Part shown: positions 15,511-23,412 of the stretch, piece after piece
How the letters are laid out: each line of letters begins with the position of its first letter
How positions within the stretch are numbered: the first letter of the stretch is position 1
Assembly: GCA_965198905.1 (NCBI GenBank)
Contig: OZ240678.1
Span: 1,798,001 to 1,862,000 of the forward strand
Source of the DNA: CAHJWH01 sp965198905
GTDB lineage: Bacteria > Pseudomonadota > Alphaproteobacteria > Caulobacterales > Caulobacteraceae
Direction: 5' to 3'
Length of the DNA stretch: 64,000 nt
Translations under genes and position numbers: made by a program
Notes under the pieces: model-generated
Database searches by the model: none
Told to the model about the DNA's origin: nothing
What the model saw: the letters and a program-made list of their open reading frames with translations, nothing else

Positions 15511-17217
15511 ATGTCGTGGCCAGACGCCATCCTGCCCCGCCACGACGCCGCACCTCCGCTCGTCTCGCGCCGCAGCCCCTCCGCCAAGCCTGCGGCCGGC
15601 GCACGGCGGCGCATGACGGGCTGGGCTCGGCGGGTGGCCGCGCCCATCGCCCTGGGGGCGGCGATGCTGATGGCGGTGACGCTGCTGATCGGGCGACCCA
15701 CCGTGTTCACTGACACTGACGACTACTTCTCCCAGGGCAAGGACGTGGTGAAGGCGCTGCAGGTCTGGATCGACCAGGGCAAGCCGCCGATCAACCCCGC
15801 CGACATCGACGACCGGCTGCATGACCCCGGCGACCAGGACGAGGAGCCCGTTCATAATCAGAACGGCGCGCGCTCGGTCTATTACGGACTGTTCGTCTAC
15901 GCCTGCGAGCAAATCGGCACGCTGTGGCTGCTGGCGGTCGCCCAGGCGGCGCTGGCGGCGGCCGTGGTCTACGCGCTTTGGCGGGCCGCGGCGCCACAGG
16001 CGCGCATCCGGTCTTACCTGCTCGCCATGGCGGCGTTGGCGGCGGGGTCGAGCCTGCCGGTCTTCACCGGCTTCGCCATGCCCGACCTGTTCGCGGGCTT
16101 CACGGTCGTCGCGACCCTGCTGGTCACCCTGTACGCCGATCGATACGGACGCTGGGGTCGGGCGGCGCTGTGGCTGCTGCTCGCGGCCTGCATGAACTTC
16201 CACGGCTCCAACCTGCTCACCTCGCTGGGTCTAAGCGTTCTGTCGCTGGGCTGGCTCCGACGGCGGCGCGCGCCGCTGCGCCGTCTGGCGGGCCGCGCGG
16301 GCCTGGTGCTGAGCGCCGCGCTGATCGCCGTGCTCGCCAGCCGGGCCTATGGGGTGGCGATCAAGCTGCGCACCGGCGACGACCTGGGCCGCCCGCCGTT
16401 CCTCACCGCCCGGGTGCTGGCCGACGGCCCGGGCCGCGAGTACCTGCGCCATGCCTGCCGGACAGGGCAAAAGCTGACGCTGTGCGCCTACCAGAACGCG
16501 CCGCTGGACAATACCGAGGACATCCTGTGGTCCGACGACCCTGCCACCGGCATCTTCAACAGCGCCGACTATCGCACCCGGCTGAAGATCGAGCGGGAGG
16601 AGAAGGCCTTCGCCCTGCATTCCGTCGCCTACGATCCCGGGCGCGAGCTCGGCGCCGCCTTGAAGAACTGGGGTCTGCAGCTGGTCACCGTCGGCTATGA
16701 CGAGCCCCTGCGCGACCCGGCCTTCTACCTCAGCGACGAGTACTGGAAGACCACCACGCTGAGACCCCTGCTGCTGCGCGAGAAGCCCTGCAATCCCGAG
16801 GTCGGCGGCTGCATCCTGCATGTTCCGGCCGTGCTGATGTCGGAGATCGACGCCGGTGTCGCCCTGCTGGCGCTGGGCTGGATGGGCGTCACCCTGGCCA
16901 CCGAACGCCGCCGCCTCCCCTCCCCCTCGAGGGAAGGGTCAGGGTGGGGGGCCGCGTCCGCCGCCGGGCACCTTCCGGACAGGCTCCCCCACCCCGACCC
17001 TCCCCGCAAGGGGAAGGAAGAAGCAGGTTCGGCCTGGCGAGACCCCACCTTGCGTGTCCGGGCCACGGTGGTGCTGATGGTCGTGGCCGTGGCGCTGAAT
17101 GCGGCGGTCTGCGGCGTGCTCTCCGGGCCCTTCGCCCGCTACGAGGCGCGGCTGCTGTGGCTGATCCCGTGCGCCGCCCTGCTGCTGGCGACGGCGCGGC
17201 GGCCCGTGTGTCGCTGA
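15511..17217 (+). CDS. Polytopic membrane protein of unknown function with in-frame repeat insertion
   Basis: 568 residues with about ten predicted membrane helices, the first near residues 43-62, and a large extracytoplasmic loop (about 290-440) containing several cysteines. The topology resembles GT-C type or other glycan-related membrane proteins, but I see no decisive motif; an early TDTDDYFSQG acidic pair could be the GT-C catalytic loop. Residues about 469-502 are encoded by a dispersed palindromic repeat inserted in frame between the last helices. It is divergent from the GH18-CE4-GT2 gene, so a role in the same polysaccharide is plausible. The start is uncertain; an ATG at 15613 is an alternative. 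Confidence 0.75.
   Translation: MSWPDAILPRHDAAPPLVSRRSPSAKPAAGARRRMTGWARRVAAPIALGAAMLMAVTLLIGRPTVFTDTDDYFSQGKDVVKALQVWIDQGKPPINPADIDDRLHDPGDQDEEPVHNQNGARSVYYGLFVYACEQIGTLWLLAVAQAALAAAVVYALWRAAAPQARIRSYLLAMAALAAGSSLPVFTGFAMPDLFAGFTVVATLLVTLYADRYGRWGRAALWLLLAACMNFHGSNLLTSLGLSVLSLGWLRRRRAPLRRLAGRAGLVLSAALIAVLASRAYGVAIKLRTGDDLGRPPFLTARVLADGPGREYLRHACRTGQKLTLCAYQNAPLDNTEDILWSDDPATGIFNSADYRTRLKIEREEKAFALHSVAYDPGRELGAALKNWGLQLVTVGYDEPLRDPAFYLSDEYWKTTTLRPLLLREKPCNPEVGGCILHVPAVLMSEIDAGVALLALGWMGVTLATERRRLPSPSREGSGWGAASAAGHLPDRLPHPDPPRKGKEEAGSAWRDPTLRVRATVVLMVVAVALNAAVCGVLSGPFARYEARLLWLIPCAALLLATARRPVCR
16914..17017. repeat. Palindromic repeat, family B, inside a coding region
   Basis: The arms cctcgagggaagggtcaggg and its imperfect complement ccccgaccctccccgcaagg are the same family as the repeats at 55581-55722 and 44472-44500. 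Here the repeat is read in frame as Ser/Pro/Arg/Gly-rich sequence. Confidence 0.85.
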
Positions 17218-17262
17218 GCGTCCCCGCTGACCTGGAGTCATCGGCGGCCTATATGAAGCCCG

Positions 17263-19305
17263 ATGAGCGACGTCCTCGCGCCCCCCACCACCTTCGATCC
17301 GCCGTCGGACACCTCTGAGCAACAGCCCAGCGGCCTGAAGGGCCTGGCCCTGGTGCAGGACGAGGTGAAGCGCCTGCCCGATGCGCCGGGCGTGTACCGC
17401 ATGATCGGGGCCGACGCCGAGGTGCTCTACGTAGGCAAGGCGCGCTCGCTGAAGAAGCGGGTCGGCCACTATGCGCAGGGGCGGTTCCACTCCCAGCGCA
17501 TCGGCCACATGGTGGCGCTCACCCGCTCGATGGAGTTCATCACCACCGAGACCGAGGCCCAGGCGCTCCTGCTGGAGTCCAACCTGATCAAGCGGCTGAA
17601 GCCCCGCTTCAACGTGGTGCTGCGCGACGACAAGAGCTTCGCGGAAATCCTGCTCCGCCGGGACCATCCGGCCCCCCAGGTGCGCAAGCACCGCGGCGCC
17701 CACACCATCAAGGGCGACTATTTCGGCCCCTTCGCCAGCACGTGGGCGGTGAACCGCACGGTGAACATCCTGCAGAAGGCCTTCCTGCTGCGTTCGTGCT
17801 CGGACAGCGTGTACGACAGCCGCACCCGCCCCTGCATGCTGCACCAGATCAAGCGCTGCTCAGCGCCCTGCACCGGGCTGATCGAGCTGGACGATTACGC
17901 CAAGCTGGCCGACGAGGCGCATCAGTTCCTGTGCGGCAAGTCCCGCGCGGTGCTGACGCGCCTGTCCGCCGACATGACGCAGGCCGCCGAGGACATGGAG
18001 TTCGAGCGCGCCGCCAAGCTGCGCGACCGCATCCGCGCGCTGTCCGCCATCTCCATGGAGCAGTCGATCAACCCCGAGACGGTGGAGGAGGCCGATGTTT
18101 TCGCCCTGCACGTAGAAGGCGGGCAGGCCTGCGTGCAGGTCTTCTTCTTCCGGGCGGGCCAGAACTGGGGGAATAGAGCCTACTTTCCGCGGGTTAACAC
18201 CATGGTGGCGGAGGCCGAAACCACCCTGGAAGGGGACTGGAAGGCCAATGAAACACCATCGGAAGAGGACCTAAGCGAGGAGGAAACGCCGGCTAAGGCG
18301 CACTCAAAGCGCACCGAACGGCCACAGATCGACGAGTGCGGCGCCATCATGGACGCCTTCCTCGGCCAGTTCTACGAGGACAAGCCGGTGCCGCGCCTGG
18401 TGCTGCTCTCCCACGACGCCCCCAACCGCGAGCTGCTGGCGGAGGCCTTCTGCGTCAAGTCCGGCCACAGGGTGGAGATCGCCACCCCCAGGCGCGGCGA
18501 GAAGCGGGAGCTGGTCGCCCACGCCCTGACCAACGCCCGCGAGGCGCTCGGCCGCCGCATGGCCGAGGGCTCGGCCCAGGCCAAGCTGCTGGCCGGCGTC
18601 GGCGAGGCCTTCAAGCTCGACGGCGCCCCGGAGCGGATCGAGGTCTACGACAACTCCCACATCATGGGCACCAATGCGGTGGGCGGCATGATCGTGGCGG
18701 GGCCGGAGGGGTTCGCCAAGTCCAGCTACCGCAAGTTCAACATCCGCGGGACCGACCTCACGCCCGGCGACGACTTCGGCATGATGCGCGAGGTGATGCG
18801 CCGCAGGTTCGGCCGCCTGGTGAAGGAGGAGGAGGCCGGCGAGACCCCGCCCCGCCCCGACCTGGTGCTGGTGGACGGCGGCGCGGGCCAGCTCGACGCC
18901 GCCCTGACCATCCTGCGCGACCTCGGCCTGCACGACATCCCCTGCGTCGGCGTCGCCAAGGGCCCGGACCGCGACGCCGGGCTGGAGCGCTTCTTCGTCC
19001 CCGGCAACCCGGCGCCCTTCATGTTCGAGCCCAAGAGCCCGATCCTCTACTACCTCCAGCGCCTGCGCGACGAAGCCCACCGCTTCGCCATCGGCACCCA
19101 CCGCATCAAGCGCCGCGCCGACATGGCCAAGAACCCCCTGGACGAGATCGAAGGCGTCGGCCCGGGCCGAAAGCGCGCGTTGCTGCACGCCTTCGGGTCG
19201 GCCCGGGGGGTGAGCCGGGCGTCGGCGGCGGACCTAGCCAAGGTGGAGGGAGTGAACGAAGCGTTGGCGGGGAGGATCTACGGGTTCTTCCACAAGGCGG
19301 GGTGA
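17263..19305 (+). CDS. uvrC: Excinuclease ABC subunit C
   Basis: Makes both incisions in nucleotide excision repair with UvrA and UvrB. All domains are present in 680 residues: GIY-YIG nuclease (PGVYRMIGADAEVLYVGKAR, about 42-61), UVR motif for UvrB binding (EDMEFERAAKLRDRIRAL), RNase H-like nuclease (VYDNSHIMGTNAVGGM and LVDGGAGQLDAAL), and a C-terminal double helix-hairpin-helix (NPLDEIEGVGPGRKRALLHA). An acidic linker of about 40 residues (near 315-355, rich in Glu, Thr and Lys) lies between the UVR and RNase H domains and is longer than usual. The 3' end has a second diverged copy at 20395-20592. Confidence 0.97.
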   Translation: MSDVLAPPTTFDPPSDTSEQQPSGLKGLALVQDEVKRLPDAPGVYRMIGADAEVLYVGKARSLKKRVGHYAQGRFHSQRIGHMVALTRSMEFITTETEAQALLLESNLIKRLKPRFNVVLRDDKSFAEILLRRDHPAPQVRKHRGAHTIKGDYFGPFASTWAVNRTVNILQKAFLLRSCSDSVYDSRTRPCMLHQIKRCSAPCTGLIELDDYAKLADEAHQFLCGKSRAVLTRLSADMTQAAEDMEFERAAKLRDRIRALSAISMEQSINPETVEEADVFALHVEGGQACVQVFFFRAGQNWGNRAYFPRVNTMVAEAETTLEGDWKANETPSEEDLSEEETPAKAHSKRTERPQIDECGAIMDAFLGQFYEDKPVPRLVLLSHDAPNRELLAEAFCVKSGHRVEIATPRRGEKRELVAHALTNAREALGRRMAEGSAQAKLLAGVGEAFKLDGAPERIEVYDNSHIMGTNAVGGMIVAGPEGFAKSSYRKFNIRGTDLTPGDDFGMMREVMRRRFGRLVKEEEAGETPPRPDLVLVDGGAGQLDAALTILRDLGLHDIPCVGVAKGPDRDAGLERFFVPGNPAPFMFEPKSPILYYLQRLRDEAHRFAIGTHRIKRRADMAKNPLDEIEGVGPGRKRALLHAFGSARGVSRASAADLAKVEGVNEALAGRIYGFFHKAG

Positions 19306-19314
19306 AGGCGCTTC

Positions 19315-19857
19315 TCAGAGCATCAGCCCCGCGAACGCCGCCACCCCCCAGCCGGCCTGCAGGCCCACATTGAAGCCCGCCGTCACCAGGATCGCCGGCG
19401 CGCTTTCAAGCACCATGGCGAGCAGCGCTGGAAAGGGCGCGGCGCTGACGAAGGCCGCGGGGTTGATGCCGAGCAGCATGGCGGACGCGCCGCCGCCGCC
19501 GATCAGGCCGCCCCCGCCCTCCACGAACACCGTCGCCCCGCGAAAATCGGCCTGCTTTAGTTCCTTGCCCTGGAAAGCTTCGGTGATGAAGACGCGCCCT
19601 GCGTTCAAGAAGGCCGCCGGCGCGAGGACGCCGCTGACACCCTGGCCTCTCACAGACACCTTGATCTTGCCGATCTTGGGCAGCTTGAACCCATCGCTGA
19701 ACCCCGCGCCCAGCCCTCCATAGTGAAACGTGAAGTCGATTTTCGCCGGGTCCTTCAGATAGATCGCGCCCGCCGACCCGGCGATGGGACCGACCCCCAG
19801 GCCGCCGGTGGCGGAGGTCCTGAACGTCCACTCGCTGAGGCCGCGAATCCAGATCAT
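19315..19857 (-). CDS. Hypothetical Gly-rich protein, 180 residues
   Basis: I cannot assign a family. The N-terminal two thirds look like repeated short beta strands with conserved-looking Gly pairs (ATGGLGVGPIAGSAGAIYLK, HYGGLGAGFSDGFKLPKIGK). The C-terminal third is hydrophobic (about residues 130-178) and could be two membrane segments. There is no signal peptide. It is convergent with uvrC (9 bases apart) and followed upstream by the DUF3592-like gene in the same direction. Both lie between the two copies of the uvrC 3' end, so they may be acquired genes. Confidence 0.6.
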   Translation of the reverse strand: MIWIRGLSEWTFRTSATGGLGVGPIAGSAGAIYLKDPAKIDFTFHYGGLGAGFSDGFKLPKIGKIKVSVRGQGVSGVLAPAAFLNAGRVFITEAFQGKELKQADFRGATVFVEGGGGLIGGGGASAMLLGINPAAFVSAAPFPALLAMVLESAPAILVTAGFNVGLQAGWGVAAFAGLML

Positions 19858-19867
19858 CTCCCCCTCC

Positions 19868-20287
19868 TCAGCGCGACTGCAGCGCCTGCCCCAGGGAAGA
19901 GGCCGCGCCGGCCAGCATTAGGCCCCCGAGCAGGGCCACCCCGAGGGCCACGCCCCAGGTCGCCAGCCAGGTGTCGACATTGGCGCGGGAGCGCGGCGCC
20001 GCAGGGTCGTAGCGCACCCGAACCGGCTGGCCCGCCCGATAGCCGAACACCACGCCGCCCTGAGGATAGGTCACCACCTCGCCGGCCAGGGTCGTGAAAC
20101 GGATTTCCGGATGGCTCCCCCCGGCGTCAAGCCGCGTGACCACCCCTTGCGCGACCAGGGCGTGCTGCGAGAAACGCCAGCTCTGCGCCGCCATGCTCGC
20201 CGCCACGACCAGCAGCACCAGCCCGAACCCGATCCCGACGAGCGACCCCACGATCCCCGGCGAAGAAGACGACACCGGCGCCACCAT
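19868..20287 (-). CDS. DUF3592-type small membrane protein
   Basis: 139 residues: an N-terminal membrane helix (about 13-32), an extracytoplasmic beta domain with QGVVTRLDAGGSHPEIRFTT and GQPVRVRYDPAAPRSRANVD, and a second helix near 108-130. The order helix, V(R/K)YDP motif, helix is the DUF3592 arrangement; function is unknown. The spacing to the downstream unknown gene is 10 bases, so the two are probably one operon. Confidence 0.75.
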   Translation of the reverse strand: MVAPVSSSSPGIVGSLVGIGFGLVLLVVAASMAAQSWRFSQHALVAQGVVTRLDAGGSHPEIRFTTLAGEVVTYPQGGVVFGYRAGQPVRVRYDPAAPRSRANVDTWLATWGVALGVALLGGLMLAGAASSLGQALQSR

Positions 20288-20394
20288 CTCGACCTCCCCC
20301 TAGAAAGCGCAGCCTATAACGGTCAGCAAGCTTCGAGCCAACTTTGGCGTGTAGCGAACGCGGCCCCCCACCGCCTCGTCATCGGCGCCAACGC

Positions 20395-20592
20395 ATGAAG
20401 CGCAAACGCGATATGGCCAGAAATCCCCTCGACGAGATCGAAGGCGTCGGCCCGGGCAGGAAGCGCGCCCTGCTGCACGCCTTCGGCTCGGCGCGGGGGG
20501 TGAGCTGGGCGTCAGCTGCGGACCTGGCCAAGGTGGAGGGGGTGAACGAGGCGCTGGCGGGGCGGATTTATGGGTTCTTCCACAAGGCGTGA
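20395..20592 (+). pseudogene. Second copy of the UvrC C-terminal helix-hairpin-helix region
   Basis: 65 codons starting MKRKRDMARNPLDEIEGVGP and ending IYGFFHKA, matching the last 65 or so codons of uvrC 1.1 kb upstream. Over about 60 aligned codons I count 17 synonymous differences and only 2 amino acid changes (K to R, R to W). It has no GIY-YIG, UVR or RNase H part. It is either a displaced 3' end of an older uvrC allele or a stand-alone DNA-binding mini-gene. The frame also continues upstream to 20344. No good ribosome site precedes the ATG, which favours a relic. Confidence 0.7.
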
Positions 20593-20763
20593 GACGTGTC
20601 GGGTCGTGCGCGCAGCTCATCAGTCCCGAACGGGCTCTACCGCTCAGCCTTAAGCACACCGGATACATAGAGTGGCATCTTGGCGCCTAACGCCCGCGTG
20701 ATACAGGCTCTATGTTCTTGTTACGTTCTGGACAATGCAGGACGGAAAACGAAGGATAGTCTC

Positions 20764-22392
20764 ATGGCGGATGCTTCAACGATCACCTATACCCAAAGTG
20801 GTACCGGTGCGGTCAATCGGACGCTACTCAGCCGCTTGCATGAACTTGTCAGCGCCACCGACTTCGGCGTGGACATCACCGGCGCCACCGACTCCACCTC
20901 CGCGCTGCAGGCGGCGCTGAACTCCCTGTCCACCACCGGAGGCACGGTCACTTTGCCGCCCGGAAAGGTCAAGCTCGGCGCCATCACTATACCGGCCTAT
21001 GTGACCTTGTGCGGAGCGCAGGGCTCGCTGGGTGAAAACGACGCCAATTTCGACCCCACCAATCATGGCACGGCCCTGCTGCTTACCAAGAACACCACGA
21101 TAAGCTTGGGAAACTGCAGTCGCATGACCAAGCTCGGCATCTTCAACTCCAGTGTTGCCTATCCTGCAACGGCCTCTACAGCTCAGAGTAACATCAACAC
21201 CTTCTCAGCATCGGGCGACGCCATCACGGTGATCGGCGACGACGCGACGGTGGAGGATGTGCTGATCATCGGGTTTAATCGCGCCGTGGTCAGCAACGCG
21301 ATTGCAAACCGCCCCTCGAACCTGCCGCCTGGCCCGTCTCGCCCCACCTTCCGGCGGGTTTGGTTTGACTGCTGGTCGGGGATCGAGATCTCAGCTTGCT
21401 ATGACATCGCGAGAGTTGAGGACTGCCACGGCTGGCCCTTCTATGTCGGTCATATTGCTGGCAATACGCCTGCCTTCGCTCAACGTGGCGGCCCAGCCTA
21501 CTACTTCCACGACAGGGTCGATGGGGGCACGCTGCGGGGCTGCTTCAGCTACGCGCACGTTAACGGCTTCCTGCTACAGCCGCCAGCGAGCGATCCCGGC
21601 GGCCTGGGCGGGGTCACCGTTCTACAGTGTGCGGCGGACAACGACGCCAGCCTGAACGGTACGTACAACAGCGTCGGCTTCTCCGTGGGCACCGGCTTCG
21701 CAAACGGCGTCTACTTCGACGAATGCAGCTCGTCTTCGAACACCTACGGCTTCGCCTTCCACCACACGAGCGGTCGGGTGGTTGCTGGCCGGTTATCATC
21801 TGGCCAGTGCGGTGCCGTCGGACTTTATCTGGATACTACGTCCTCGGGCGTCATCGCTGTCTACGAGGCGGCAGCCTCATGTCCGACAGCGGCCGTCACC
21901 TTCGTCAACGGGGTGGGAAATTGGACGATCAATCAGGTATGCGCCTGGGACACCAACTGCGCCAACCTGTTCCAGTATAATAACGGTGACTTCGCCAAGA
22001 TCCAGATCGGCGAGGTGACGCGGATCGCTACGACGTCGGCGCTCAATCTACCTGTTGGCTTCCGCCCGCTCCCTGAAAACGTGCAGAACAACTTCTACAC
22101 ACTTTCGCCTATGGACGCTGGCGGCCTCGTCTACAACAATGGGGGAGGTAACTACACCTATTCCATTCCGGCCAACAGCAGCGTACCCTTTCCCATCGGC
22201 ACGCAGATCACCCTGGTGTGCGACGATCCCGGGTCGGGCGGCACGACGATCTCGCCCAACAGTGGCGTGACGCTGGTTCAAGCGGGCACTGGTGCAGTGG
22301 GCGGCAGAGGGCTGGGCGATAATGCGGGGCTCGCTCGGCTGCTGAAGGTCGGGACTGATCGTTGGCTGATCGAAGGTCCCGGCGTCAGCTGA
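20764..22392 (+). CDS. Phage tailspike-like right-handed beta-helix protein
   Basis: 542 residues. The N-terminal part DFGVDITGATDSTSALQAAL is the characteristic start of pectate-lyase-superfamily beta-helices of phage tailspikes and some bacterial polysaccharide-degrading enzymes. Repeating short strands with GGVTVLQCAADNDASLNGTY-like rungs run to about residue 440, followed by a small C-terminal beta domain. There is no signal peptide. I chose the ATG at 20764 since AAGGA lies 7 bases upstream; an ORF extension to 20680 exists. Base composition is AT-richer than its neighbours, and no other phage structural genes are nearby, so it looks horizontally acquired. Catalytic residues cannot be assigned. 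Confidence 0.85.
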   Translation: MADASTITYTQSGTGAVNRTLLSRLHELVSATDFGVDITGATDSTSALQAALNSLSTTGGTVTLPPGKVKLGAITIPAYVTLCGAQGSLGENDANFDPTNHGTALLLTKNTTISLGNCSRMTKLGIFNSSVAYPATASTAQSNINTFSASGDAITVIGDDATVEDVLIIGFNRAVVSNAIANRPSNLPPGPSRPTFRRVWFDCWSGIEISACYDIARVEDCHGWPFYVGHIAGNTPAFAQRGGPAYYFHDRVDGGTLRGCFSYAHVNGFLLQPPASDPGGLGGVTVLQCAADNDASLNGTYNSVGFSVGTGFANGVYFDECSSSSNTYGFAFHHTSGRVVAGRLSSGQCGAVGLYLDTTSSGVIAVYEAAASCPTAAVTFVNGVGNWTINQVCAWDTNCANLFQYNNGDFAKIQIGEVTRIATTSALNLPVGFRPLPENVQNNFYTLSPMDAGGLVYNNGGGNYTYSIPANSSVPFPIGTQITLVCDDPGSGGTTISPNSGVTLVQAGTGAVGGRGLGDNAGLARLLKVGTDRWLIEGPGVS

Positions 22393-22420
22393 CGACTTAA
22401 CCCCCGGTATCTATTAGGAG

Positions 22421-22450
22421 GGTCAGGCTCGCGTTCGCGCGAGCCTGACC
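22421..22450 (+). terminator. Hairpin after the tailspike gene
   Basis: Perfect 13-bp stem beginning GGTCAGGCTCGCG with a TTCG tetraloop, 28 bases after the stop codon. There is no T tract, so it may act with Rho or as a 3' stabilising structure; being symmetric it could work on either strand. Confidence 0.7.
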
Positions 22451-22556
22451 TGCGTTCATCACCAGAGTTCAAAAAGCTCCAAGCGACCGGGCTTCCAATC
22501 GCCCGTCGTCACCTGTCCTCGAAGCTGTCGGGAGGCGAAGCGCTCCTTCTCCGGTC

Positions 22557-22811
22557 TCAACCGCCGACCCAGTCGTCCTGGGCCCAGGCGGCCCCACAAC
22601 CCTCGCGCCGGCGTTCGACGGCGATGGCGTCCAGGGCGTGCTCGAACGCTTCGGCCCAGACCAGCTCGACCGGGCGGCGGCGATGGGTCCAGGCCTTGGG
22701 GAAGCGGCCGGCGTTGTGGTCGGCGACACGGTTCGCGACGTCATCACCCCGGTGGGAGCCGATGTAGTAGGCGCCGTCGGAACAGCGGAGCATGTAGACG
22801 AAGATCGCCAT
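22557..22811 (-). pseudogene. GIY-YIG nuclease, truncated duplicate copy
   Basis: Residues 1-66 are nearly identical to the intact copy at 23009-23323 (MAIFVYMLRCSDGAYYIGSH), but the sequence changes abruptly after AIAVERR and continues into an unrelated tail. The conserved C-terminal part of the small GIY-YIG fold is therefore missing. The 202-bp matching block differs at only two bases from the other copy, so the duplication is recent or is kept uniform by gene conversion. Confidence 0.75.
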
Positions 22812-22864
22812 CAAGGGTTGAGGATGGGGGACGCCTCGTCCTTCGACAAGCTCAGGATGAGGCC
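22610..22864. repeat. Direct duplication, copy 1
   Basis: Pairs with 23122-23375. The block covers the first two thirds of a GIY-YIG gene plus the flanking family A palindromic repeat. The first 202 bases differ at two positions, both in one codon region near the gene start. Confidence 0.85.
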
Positions 22865-23008
22865 GGGGAAAGGGTGAGAGGGCCGAAAGGTTGAAGCTGG
22901 AGGAGAGGGTGAGGGTGTGGTGAAGGGGGCGGGGGCGGCTTCCAGCGGGGACGCCTCGCGACTTTCCGCCTTGCTACGTTGGCCAAGGCGCCGCCGCCCG
23001 CCGTCGCC

Positions 23009-23323
23009 TCATCCTGAGCCTGTCGAAGGACGAGGCGTCCCCCCGCGCGCCAGGTCCTGGATCGCCGCCCAGTCGCCGCGGATCAGGGCTTCCTTCTTGG
23101 CGCGGGTCCAGCCCTTGAGCTGGCGTTCGACGGCGATGGCGTCCAGGGCGTGCTCGAACGCTTCGGCCCAGACCAGCTCGACCGGGCGGCGGCGATGGGT
23201 CCAGGCCTTGGGGAAGCGGCCGGCGTTGTGGTCGGCGACACGGTTCGCGACGTCATCACCCCGGTGGGAGCCGATGTAGTAGGCGCCGTCGGCGCAGCGG
23301 AGCATGTAGACGAAGATCGCCAT
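23009..23323 (-). CDS. Small GIY-YIG nuclease-domain protein
   Basis: 104 residues of the compact UvrC/YhbQ-like single-domain GIY-YIG family. Motifs: VYMLRCADGAYYIGSHRGDD (GIY and YIG with the following Arg), RVADHNAG (the R...H region) and EAFEHALDAIAVERQLKGWT with the catalytic Glu. Biological role is unknown; members often sit among mobile DNA. The last about ten residues (GGTPRPSTGSG) are encoded by a family A palindromic repeat, so the natural stop has been replaced by one in the repeat. It has a truncated twin 512 bp downstream on the same strand. Confidence 0.85.
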   Translation of the reverse strand: MAIFVYMLRCADGAYYIGSHRGDDVANRVADHNAGRFPKAWTHRRRPVELVWAEAFEHALDAIAVERQLKGWTRAKKEALIRGDWAAIQDLARGGTPRPSTGSG

Positions 23324-23375
23324 GGTTGTGGAGGGTGGGGGACGCCTCGTCCTTCGACAAGCTCAGGATGAGGCG
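23122..23375. repeat. Direct duplication, copy 2
   Basis: Second copy of the block at 22610-22864, offset by 512 bases, again ending in a family A repeat (23341-23373). A further family A unit in inverted orientation sits at 23007-23040, so three units bracket the two GIY-YIG genes. Confidence 0.85.
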
Positions 23376-23412
23376 AATGAGAGGGTTCGTAGGGTTGAGG
23401 CGACGCCCCGCC

